Assembly: GCA_946406585.1 (NCBI GenBank)
Contig: CAMJLI010000025.1
Location: forward strand, 1-17,150
DNA from: an uncultured Prevotellaceae bacterium
GTDB lineage: Bacteria; Bacteroidota; Bacteroidia; Bacteroidales; Bacteroidaceae
Direction of reading: 5' to 3'
DNA length: 17,150 bases
Part shown: positions 8,989 to 15,833 of the stretch, in pieces
How the letters are laid out: each line of letters starts with the position of its first letter
Position numbering within the stretch: position 1 is the stretch's first letter
Translations under genes and position numbers: made by a program
Notes under the pieces: generated by a model
Databases searched by the model: none
What the model saw: the letters and a program-made list of their open reading frames with translations, nothing else
What the model was told of the DNA's origin: nothing

Positions 8989-10221
8989 TTAAACGCTAAT
9001 ATTCTTGTTAGTTTTCCTTCTTTCATAATAATCAGCAGTAGCAGTGAAAAACACATCTCCACTTGAATTTAATGCCGTCTCAACAGAATCCTGCACCACA
9101 CCGATAACAAAACCGATAGCCACCGCCTGCATGGCGACATCATTGTCGATGCCGATGAAAGAACATGCCATGGGCACCAACAGCAAAGAACCTCCGGCTA
9201 CGCCTGATGCTCCACATGCTCCAAATGTGGCAATAATGCCCAGCAGCAAAGCTGGCCAAAATCCAACCTCCACCCCCAGAGTATTTGCCACAGCCAGAGA
9301 CATCACCGTGATGGTGACAGCAGCTCCATCCATGTTGATTGTGGCACCTAGTGGTATGCTTACAGAATAGAAGTCCTCATCAAGTCCCATTTTCTTGCAT
9401 AGTTCCATGTTTATGGGTATGTTGGCTGCGGAAGACCTTGTGAAAAAAGCATTAAGGCCGCTCTCTTTTAGACATTTAAAGAGCAAAGGATAAGGGTTTT
9501 CCCTTAGCATCAGATACGAGATGAAAGGGTTGGATATGAATGTATTGACCAACATGCATCCTACAAGGAGCAAGAGCAGGTGACCATAAGAAACGAAAAC
9601 ATCAAGACCATTTTGAGAAACAGATGTAAAGACAAGTCCAAGGATGCCAAAAGGTGCAAACTGTATGATCCATTTCACAACTTGTGACACCATCTCGGCA
9701 AAGTCATGAATCATGCTTATTGTGCTGTTGCTTGCCACCCTTTTCAAAGCAAGTCCGAAAATTATGGTCCAGAAAAGTATTCCTATGTAATTGCCATTAG
9801 AAATGGACAAGACTGGATTCAGCACCATGTTTGTAAAGAAATTGGAGAAAACATCCTGCAAAGCCCCGGGTGCTTGTTCACTTGCTGCTTCAAAAAGTTC
9901 CAGTCTTATGGGGAACAAGAAACTTCCAACAACAGCCAGCAATGCGGCAATGAAAGTGCTAAGCAAATATCTCGACACCACGGTCCTGAAACGAGAACCG
10001 AGACCACCTCTTGCTTTGGCTACAGACGACATGACAAGCAACGCCACCAAAATGGGTGCTATTGCCTTCAAAGAACTTACGAAAACCTGACCGAGAATGG
10101 ATATGCCAGACCATTGGGGTACGGCAAGTCCAAGAATGGATCCTATTACCAAACCTATGAAAATACGGAGCACTAGGCTCGTTTCAGTCCATTTGGTTGC
10201 TATTTTGGTTATTTTGTTCAT
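8989..10221 (-). CDS. sstT: Na+/serine-threonine symporter SstT
   Basis: A 410-residue inner-membrane protein of the dicarboxylate/amino acid:cation symporter family. The diagnostic stretches are present in order: FFTRSSAANIPINM (serine-rich hairpin), SIPLGATINMDGAA (sodium and substrate site), GACGASGVAGGSLLLVPMA (second hairpin) and DSVETALNSSGDVFFTA. These match SstT rather than GltP or DctA, as does the length of about 410. It takes up serine and threonine with sodium. The ATG at 10219-10221 is taken as the start; the adjacent upstream TTG would add only one residue. A TATTTTTG element lies about 47 nt upstream. It is the first gene of the apparent sstT-TonB receptor-GH43 operon. Confidence 0.92.
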   Translation of the reverse strand: MNKITKIATKWTETSLVLRIFIGLVIGSILGLAVPQWSGISILGQVFVSSLKAIAPILVALLVMSSVAKARGGLGSRFRTVVSRYLLSTFIAALLAVVGSFLFPIRLELFEAASEQAPGALQDVFSNFFTNMVLNPVLSISNGNYIGILFWTIIFGLALKRVASNSTISMIHDFAEMVSQVVKWIIQFAPFGILGLVFTSVSQNGLDVFVSYGHLLLLLVGCMLVNTFISNPFISYLMLRENPYPLLFKCLKESGLNAFFTRSSAANIPINMELCKKMGLDEDFYSVSIPLGATINMDGAAVTITVMSLAVANTLGVEVGFWPALLLGIIATFGACGASGVAGGSLLLVPMACSFIGIDNDVAMQAVAIGFVIGVVQDSVETALNSSGDVFFTATADYYERRKTNKNISV

Positions 10222-10267
10222 CAAGGTGAAATTGAGTTGAAAGAGCCAGAATCGTCTATTTTATTTG

Positions 10268-10275
10268 CAAAAATA
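10268..10275 (-). promoter_or_regulatory. Putative -7 element TATTTTTG for the sstT operon
   Basis: The minus strand reads TATTTTTG, fitting TAnnTTTG, with a TTG 16 rather than 19 bases upstream. Transcription would begin near 10261, about 40 nt before the sstT ATG. It is the only plausible promoter seen for the three-gene minus-strand operon. Confidence 0.45.
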
Positions 10276-10328
10276 AGCAAAAATCAACGAACAAAACAGA
10301 CTTTGACCATTAATTCATAGTTTTTTAT

Positions 10329-10336
10329 TATCTTTG
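10329..10336 (+). promoter_or_regulatory. -7 element TATCTTTG for the S-component gene run
   Basis: TATCTTTG is identical to the -7 box of the GH3 promoter. The nearest TTG (10303-10305) is 23 bases upstream, longer than the usual 19, so promoter strength may depend on other factors. Transcription would begin near 10343, leaving a leader of about 107 nt. The divergent -7 box for sstT is only about 53 bp away, so a regulator bound here could affect both directions. Confidence 0.55.
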
Positions 10337-10344
10337 CCTGCTAG

Positions 10345-10415
10345 TTGCATTACGCTTTCACTTGAAATCGATAATGATGGATAAGAATGCCATGAAATGC
10401 AATATCGACAAAGTG
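10345..10415 (+). promoter_or_regulatory. Candidate structured leader (pseudoknot-capable) of the S-component gene
   Basis: Two helices can be drawn in the leader. Helix A pairs TTGCATT (10345-10351) with AATGCAA (10396-10402). Helix B pairs CACTT plus TCGATA (10359-10363 and 10368-10373) with TATCGA plus AAGTG (10403-10408 and 10411-10415), leaving a 4x2 internal loop. The helices cross, and their 3' strands abut with no bases between, which is the geometry of an H-type pseudoknot or of two exclusive states. A small TGAC/GTCA hairpin follows (10414-10426). This could be a riboswitch-like element, but it matches no class I can name, and chance pairing in AT-rich DNA is possible. Confidence 0.35.
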
Positions 10416-10445
10416 ACCAAAAGTCATAACACCTATAATAAATAA
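10374..10445 (+). CDS. Possible 23-codon leader ORF upstream of the S component
   Basis: An ATG ATG pair at 10374 opens a 23-codon frame (MMDKNAMKCNIDKV...) that stops at TAA 10443-10445, four bases before the ATG of the S-component gene. It lies wholly within the leader and overlaps both strands of the candidate helices, so its translation would disturb them. No recognisable protein family, no clear ribosome binding site and no obvious run of one amino acid are seen. It may be a leader peptide coupled to the main gene, or a chance frame. Confidence 0.25.
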   Translation: MMDKNAMKCNIDKVTKSHNTYNK

Positions 10446-10449
10446 AGAA

Positions 10450-10953
10450 ATGGAAACAAGCGCAAGACTTTACACATTGAATTACGATGAGTTGAAAACC
10501 TATCTATGGGCATCTCTATTCGTTGTCTGCAATATGGTTTTACCTCAAGTGTTTCATCTTATTCCCCAAGGCGGCATTATCTTTGCTCCCCTGTCGTTAG
10601 TCATTCTCGCAGGAGCATATAAGTTTGGCTGGAAGACAGGTGTTCTGGCAGCAGTGGCATCCCCAATAATCAACAACCTTGTCTTCGGCCTTCCTGCATG
10701 GGGAGTCCTTCAGGTAATGCTGCTGAAACTCGTGGTGCTTGCACTTGCTGCAGGCTTGACAGCACAGCACGCTCGTCGTGTCACCCTTCCATTGCTTGTA
10801 GGTGTTGTGCTGGCGAGTGAAATAGTGGGAGGCTTGGGCGAACTCATGCTTACAGGAAGCGTCACCGCCACCATTGCAGACTTCACCATTGGCTGGCCCG
10901 GATTGTTGCTGCAAGTGATAGGAACATATTTGATTGTAAAGCACACAAAATAA
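10450..10953 (+). CDS. ECF transporter S component-like membrane protein
   Basis: A 167-residue, very hydrophobic protein with about five or six membrane segments (roughly 18-38, 42-57, 62-80, 84-104, 111-132, 140-163). Size, spacing and the glycine/alanine-rich helices resemble substrate-binding S components of energy-coupling factor vitamin transporters, as do the phrases IPQGGIIFAPLSL and NNLVFGLPAWG. S components bind a vitamin or cofactor and normally need an ECF ATPase (A, A') and T protein, none of which is encoded here, so it would depend on distant genes or work alone as BtuM-type proteins are proposed to. The substrate is unknown. The LUD-domain gene follows after 8 bp, so co-expression is likely. 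The leader is unusual and described separately. Confidence 0.7.
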   Translation: METSARLYTLNYDELKTYLWASLFVVCNMVLPQVFHLIPQGGIIFAPLSLVILAGAYKFGWKTGVLAAVASPIINNLVFGLPAWGVLQVMLLKLVVLALAAGLTAQHARRVTLPLLVGVVLASEIVGGLGELMLTGSVTATIADFTIGWPGLLLQVIGTYLIVKHTK

Positions 10954-10961
10954 GCATCATC

Positions 10962-11597
10962 ATGACACCACAAGAAACACGCAATGAGCGTTTGGCAAGC
11001 CGTCTCGTAAAGAACTTGGAGCGTCGGCATTTTGAAGCATATTACTGCAAGACAGCCAATGACATAATAGAAAAGCTAAAGTCAATAATGCCAGAAGGCA
11101 GCAGCGTGACATGGGGAGGCACGATGACAGTGCGCGACCTGGGCATCCCGCAGATTCTAAAAAGTGGCAACTATAATGTAATAGACCGTGACGAGGCCAC
11201 CACGCCAGAAGAGAAAAACGCCGCCTATCTGAAAGCATTCGACGTGGATTATTACCTGTCGAGCGTGAATGCAATATCCGAGGATGGAGTGATAGTGAAT
11301 ATCGATGGCAACGGCAACAGAGTGGCAGCCATCACATGGGGTCCCCGCCATGTCATCTTTATTGTAGGTCTAAACAAGGTGGCCCAAGACGTTGGAGCAG
11401 CATTGCAACGGGCACGCAGTACGGCATCCCCCATCAATGCTGCGCGATTCGACATCAAGACGCCTTGTCAGGTGGATGGCGTCTGCCATAACTGCAACTC
11501 TCCGGAAAGCATTTGCAACTACATCCATTTCATACGCAATTCCCATCCCGTCGGCAGGCATATTGTAATTCTCACAGAAATGAATTTGGGATATTGA
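10962..11597 (+). CDS. LUD-domain protein (LutC/YkgG-like) with C-terminal cysteine cluster
   Basis: A 211-residue soluble protein of the LUD (DUF162) family, which includes LutC and part of LutB of the lactate oxidation system. Typical features are the N-terminal helix NERLASRLVKNLERR, the SVTWGGTMTVRDLGI segment (48-62) and VDYYLSSVNAISEDGVIVN (95-113) followed by GPRHVIFIVGLNKV. The last fifth carries four cysteines, Cys169, Cys175, Cys178 and Cys185, spaced x5-x2-x6, suggesting a bound metal or iron-sulfur cluster. No lutA or lutB lies beside it, so a role in lactate use is not supported here. It is 8 bp behind the S component and 17 bp ahead of topB. Confidence 0.82.
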   Translation: MTPQETRNERLASRLVKNLERRHFEAYYCKTANDIIEKLKSIMPEGSSVTWGGTMTVRDLGIPQILKSGNYNVIDRDEATTPEEKNAAYLKAFDVDYYLSSVNAISEDGVIVNIDGNGNRVAAITWGPRHVIFIVGLNKVAQDVGAALQRARSTASPINAARFDIKTPCQVDGVCHNCNSPESICNYIHFIRNSHPVGRHIVILTEMNLGY

Positions 11598-11614
11598 TAT
11601 AGAAACCACTTGTA

Positions 11615-13675
11615 ATGATTGTTTGCATAGCAGAGAAGCCCAGCGTAGCCAAAGACATAGCCCGCATCATTGGAGCCACCCATTCCCACGATGGATACAT
11701 GGAAGGCAATGGTTACCAAGTGACTTGGACATTCGGCCATTTATGCACCCTCAAGGAACCTGATGACTACACCCCCGCATGGAAGCCATGGTCTCTTGCA
11801 GCCTTGCCGATGATACCCCAACGGTTTGGCATCAAGCTCATAGAAGACACCGGTATCAAGAAGCAATTTGCCACCATAGAAAAGTTGATGCAGAAAGCCG
11901 ACAGCATCATCAACTGCGGCGATGCCGGACAAGAAGGCGAACTGATACAACGATGGGTGATGCAGAAGGCACAAGCGAAATGCCCTGTTCGCCGCCTTTG
12001 GATATCATCGATGACCGACGAAGCCATTCGCGACGGTTTCACATCCCTGAAAGACCAATCATCTTACGACCCTTTATACAGAGCCGGGCTATGCAGAGCC
12101 ATAGGCGACTGGATACTTGGCATGAATGCCACCCGTCTGTACACGTTGAAATATGGGCAAAACCGTCAGGTGTTGTCCATAGGAAGGGTTCAGACCCCCA
12201 CCCTTGCACTTATTGTCAACCGTCAGAAAGAGATAGACAATTTCGTGCCGGAACCATACTGGGTGCTCTCCACCATATATCGTGAAACACTATTCACAGC
12301 CACCAAGGGCAAATTTACTTCAAAGGAAGAAGGAGAGCAGTCTTTTGCCTTGATAAAAGACAAGCCATTCACAGTCACCAGCATCCAAAAGAAAAAAGGC
12401 ACGGAAGCCCCACCCCACCTTTACGACCTAACATCATTGCAAGTGGATTGCAACAAGAAATACAGCTTGAGTGCAGACACCACATTGAAAATCATCCAGA
12501 CACTATACGAGCGCAAGCTAACCACTTATCCACGTGTAGACACCCAATATCTTAGTGATGACATATACCCCAAATGTCCCAACATACTGAGAGGACTGAA
12601 AGGCTACGAGCAATGGACCACCCCATTGGCAGGTCAAAAGCTGAAGAAGAGCAAGAAAGTGTTTGACACCAGCAAAGTGACCGACCACCACGCCATCATT
12701 CCCACGGGTGTGGCAGCCACAGGTCTGACAGACTTGGAAAGACATGTCTACGACTTGGTGACCCGACGCTTCATAAGCGTATTCTATCCCGACTGCCAAT
12801 TCACCACCACAACAGTGATGGGCAAAGTGGAAGAAGTTGAGTTCAAGGCAACAGGCAAACAGATTCAGGAAGCAGGATGGCGCATGCTATATGCCAAGGA
12901 TGTACAAACAAATCTGGACGACGACACAAAGAAAGATGACGAAGAGAAAACCCTCCCCGAATTTGTAAAAGGAGAAAGCGGCCCACACACGCCAACTCTT
13001 ACAGAGAAATGGACGACACCTCCCAAATACTACACCGAAGCCACTTTGTTGCGTGCCATGGAAACAGCGGGCAAATTTGTGGAAGACGAAGAGTTGCGCG
13101 CCGCCCTAAAAGAGAACGGCATAGGCAGGCCTTCCTCGCGTGCCGGCATAATAGAGACATTGTTCAAACGCCGCTACATTCGTCGCGAGCGGAAGAATCT
13201 GATAGCAACGGTCACAGGCATAAGCCTTATAGACACCATACATGAAGAATTGTTGAAAAGTTGCGAACTGACAGGCATTTGGGAGAAGAAACTCCGCGAC
13301 ATAGAGCACCAGCGATATGATGCCGGCATGTTCATCAACGAACTGAAGCAACAAATCAACGATATCGTATTGAAAGTGCTTACCGACCATAGCAACCGCC
13401 AGATAACCATTCTCGATGAAGAAGAACTGAAGAAAAAAGAAACCAAGCCGAAAGCCAGGAAGAAAGCGGCGACACCAGCACCAACAAAGACGGCAGCAAA
13501 GCCAAGCAGCAAAGCCCCAGCCTCCCCTGACAACACACAAACGCCGACAGCAGGTGATGAACTTATAGGCAAGCCCTGCCCAATCTGCGGACAAGGAATC
13601 ATCATAAAAGGAAACCAAGCCTATGGCTGCAGCCGGTGGAGGGAAGGTTGCACATACCGCAAATATTTCACATGA
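11615..13675 (+). CDS. topB: DNA topoisomerase III (type IA)
   Basis: A 686-residue type IA topoisomerase that passes single DNA strands and decatenates replication or recombination intermediates. The toprim domain starts IAEKPS (Glu7) and has GDAGQEGE at 102-109, where the second acidic residue of the usual DxDxEGE is Gly105. The active-site tyrosine is Tyr305 in TTYPRVDT. VLSIGRVQTP, the DHHAIIPTG motif and GIGRPSSRAGIIETLF complete the core. A lysine, proline and alanine-rich linker (about 605-650) leads to a C-terminal zinc ribbon with four cysteines in the last 32 residues (CPICG ... YGCSRWREGC). The length and zinc ribbon fit chromosomal Bacteroidales TopB rather than a short plasmid or ICE form, and no conjugation genes are near. 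It follows the LUD gene by 17 bp. Confidence 0.95.
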   Translation: MIVCIAEKPSVAKDIARIIGATHSHDGYMEGNGYQVTWTFGHLCTLKEPDDYTPAWKPWSLAALPMIPQRFGIKLIEDTGIKKQFATIEKLMQKADSIINCGDAGQEGELIQRWVMQKAQAKCPVRRLWISSMTDEAIRDGFTSLKDQSSYDPLYRAGLCRAIGDWILGMNATRLYTLKYGQNRQVLSIGRVQTPTLALIVNRQKEIDNFVPEPYWVLSTIYRETLFTATKGKFTSKEEGEQSFALIKDKPFTVTSIQKKKGTEAPPHLYDLTSLQVDCNKKYSLSADTTLKIIQTLYERKLTTYPRVDTQYLSDDIYPKCPNILRGLKGYEQWTTPLAGQKLKKSKKVFDTSKVTDHHAIIPTGVAATGLTDLERHVYDLVTRRFISVFYPDCQFTTTTVMGKVEEVEFKATGKQIQEAGWRMLYAKDVQTNLDDDTKKDDEEKTLPEFVKGESGPHTPTLTEKWTTPPKYYTEATLLRAMETAGKFVEDEELRAALKENGIGRPSSRAGIIETLFKRRYIRRERKNLIATVTGISLIDTIHEELLKSCELTGIWEKKLRDIEHQRYDAGMFINELKQQINDIVLKVLTDHSNRQITILDEEELKKKETKPKARKKAATPAPTKTAAKPSSKAPASPDNTQTPTAGDELIGKPCPICGQGIIIKGNQAYGCSRWREGCTYRKYFT

Positions 13676-13766
13676 GAATCGAGGAAAAAGCAAGACATAA
13701 TGTCATCAAACGCAAAAACTACGAAAAATCACAATAAAAACGGATGAGAGACGTTATAAGATAATC

Positions 13767-15830
13767 ATGCACAACCGAATAAACGTTCTTGCCATCATGT
13801 TCGTAGTCCTGCTTCTCGCCTCGTGCGGTGCGGACAAGAACCTAAAACGAGGAGAAAAATACCTTGCTTTGGGCGAATACTATGATGCAGCCAATGAATT
13901 CAGATCAGCCTATACAAAGACTCCTGCCAAGGAGCGCGACAAGCGAGGAAAAATAGCAGGAAAGATGGCATATTGCTATGAGAAAATCAATTTCACCCAA
14001 AAAGCCATAGCAGCCTATCGAAATGTCATCCGCTACAAGCAGGACAGCACGGAAACCCATCTTGCATTTGCACGCCAGCTGATGAAAAACGCCAATTACA
14101 AAGAAGCTGCCGCCGAGTACCAATTGGTACTTGACTCCATGCCTGGCAACAAGATGGCGCTCGACGGATTGGAGTCGGCAGAAGAAGCCCCAAGAATGAA
14201 AGCCCAAGGCTCGAGATATATCGTGAAAAAGATGGATCAGTTCAACTCCCGTCGTGCCGACTACTCCCCCATGATTTTTGGCGAAGACCACAACCAGCTC
14301 TATTTCACATCCACCCGCAACGAAGCAGAGGGCGACGAGTTGAGCGGCATTACAGGAACGAAAAACGGCGACATCTTCTTTTCACAAAAAGATGACAAAG
14401 GCAAATGGAGCAAGCCCCAAAAAGTGGAAGGCGGAGTGAACACCGAGTATGATGAAGGAGCATGCTGTTTCAGTCCCGACGAGCGTGAGATGTACCTCAC
14501 CCAGTGTTCCACCGACCCCTCTTATCCCCGCTATGCAAAAATAGTGAAGTCGAATCGTTCTGATGCATCATGGGGAAAGTCATCTGAAATGGAGCTGACC
14601 CGCGACACCCTTTCAAGCTACGCCCATCCTGCCGTCAGCCCCGATGGCGAATGGCTCTATTTCACATCCGACATGCCTGGTGGCGAGGGAGGTTTGGACA
14701 TTTGGCGCGTACGCATCACAGGAGGCAGTCTGGGTGGTGTGGAAAACCTTGGTTCCACCATCAACACCCCTGGCGACGAGATGTTCCCCACCTTCCGTCC
14801 CAATGGAGACTTTTATTTTTCCTCAAACGGTCGTGGCGGCATGGGCGGTCTCGACATCTACATAGCCTCTGTCGATGACTTTGGCCAGTGGCAGTTGGAG
14901 CATCCAGGCTATCCCCTCAATTCCCAGGGCGACGATTTTGGCATGACATTCGAAGGCCCACACAATCGAGGCTTTTTCTGTTCGAATCGTGGCGATGGCC
15001 GTGGGTGGGACCACATATTCAGTTTTGAAAAGCCGGAAATCATCCAAACGGTAAAAGGCTGGGTATATGAGATGGACGGCTATGAACTTCCCGCCGCCCA
15101 AGTATACATGGTAGGCAATGACGGAACGAACGAGAAGCTGAGTGTGCGCAGTGATGGTTCGTTTGAGCAAGTGCTGACCCCAAATGTGGATTATGTCTTC
15201 CTTGCCACTTGCCGTGGATATCTCAACCACAAGGAAGAACTGCATATAGTTCCTACTCAGGAATCAGAAGAACATGTACTGCAATTTCCATTAGCTTCCA
15301 TCACGGCTCCAGTGATGATAGACAACATCTTCTACGATTACGACAAGGCATTGTTGCGCCCGGAGTCAATAGAAGCCCTCGACGCCCTTGTAGTGTTGCT
15401 TAACGAGAACCCCAATGTCACCATAGAGCTGAGTGCCCATTGCGACTACCATGGCAGCCAAGCCTATAACATCGGCCTTGCCCAGCGGCGTGCGCAGTCG
15501 GTGGTGGACTATCTGATATCGCATGGCATAGCCAGCGACCGCCTCACCCCCAAAGGATATGGCAAGGAAAAGCCCAAGGTGGTGAGAAAGAAACTTGCCG
15601 CACAATACAACTGGCTTAAAGAAGGCGATGTACTGTCAGAAGATTTCATAAAGAATCTTGACAAAGAGAAGCAAGCCATCTGCGACCAGCTGAACCGTCG
15701 TACGGAATTCATCGTTCTCCGCACCACCTACGGCATGTTTGACGAGGAAGGCAAGCTCACCACACCACCCCCAGCCAAGCAGAAAAAAGACGACTCGTCC
15801 ATAGATGACGGTTTTGACATCAGTTTTTAA
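13767..15830 (+). CDS. porE: PorE-like four-domain OmpA-family lipoprotein (type IX secretion)
   Basis: A 687-residue lipoprotein with lipobox LLASC (lipidated Cys20). Domains in order: TPR-like helices (about 25-140), a PD40/WD40-like beta-propeller (about 160-420, with repeats such as SPDGEWLYFTSD and RPNGDFYFSSN), a carboxypeptidase regulatory-like domain (about 428-495, QTVKGWVYEMDG), and an OmpA-type peptidoglycan-binding domain (about 518-655, with D560 and the RR at 574-575 in the usual binding positions). This order matches PorE of Porphyromonas gingivalis, which anchors type IX secretion machinery to peptidoglycan. A 35-residue insertion (about 605-640) interrupts the end of the OmpA domain. 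The residues after Cys20 (GADKN) are not a strong surface-export signal, which suits a periplasm-facing location. No promoter is seen in the 91-bp gap from topB. Other OmpA/TPR lipoproteins are possible but less likely. Confidence 0.82.
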   Translation: MHNRINVLAIMFVVLLLASCGADKNLKRGEKYLALGEYYDAANEFRSAYTKTPAKERDKRGKIAGKMAYCYEKINFTQKAIAAYRNVIRYKQDSTETHLAFARQLMKNANYKEAAAEYQLVLDSMPGNKMALDGLESAEEAPRMKAQGSRYIVKKMDQFNSRRADYSPMIFGEDHNQLYFTSTRNEAEGDELSGITGTKNGDIFFSQKDDKGKWSKPQKVEGGVNTEYDEGACCFSPDEREMYLTQCSTDPSYPRYAKIVKSNRSDASWGKSSEMELTRDTLSSYAHPAVSPDGEWLYFTSDMPGGEGGLDIWRVRITGGSLGGVENLGSTINTPGDEMFPTFRPNGDFYFSSNGRGGMGGLDIYIASVDDFGQWQLEHPGYPLNSQGDDFGMTFEGPHNRGFFCSNRGDGRGWDHIFSFEKPEIIQTVKGWVYEMDGYELPAAQVYMVGNDGTNEKLSVRSDGSFEQVLTPNVDYVFLATCRGYLNHKEELHIVPTQESEEHVLQFPLASITAPVMIDNIFYDYDKALLRPESIEALDALVVLLNENPNVTIELSAHCDYHGSQAYNIGLAQRRAQSVVDYLISHGIASDRLTPKGYGKEKPKVVRKKLAAQYNWLKEGDVLSEDFIKNLDKEKQAICDQLNRRTEFIVLRTTYGMFDEEGKLTTPPPAKQKKDDSSIDDGFDISF

Positions 15831-15833
15831 TCC

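Noticed and set aside
13430..13560. A possible tandem repeat in the 3' part of topB
   Set aside because: It is a low-complexity Lys/Ala/Pro linker before the zinc ribbon, without a regular repeat unit.
11615..13675. topB as a sign of an integrative conjugative element
   Set aside because: The protein looks like the chromosomal Bacteroidales form, and no relaxase, Tra, integrase or attachment-site repeats are present in the window.
13700..13747. A 15-residue frame in the topB-porE gap
   Set aside because: Too short, Asn/Lys-rich as expected of AT-rich spacer, and without a ribosome binding site or conserved feature.
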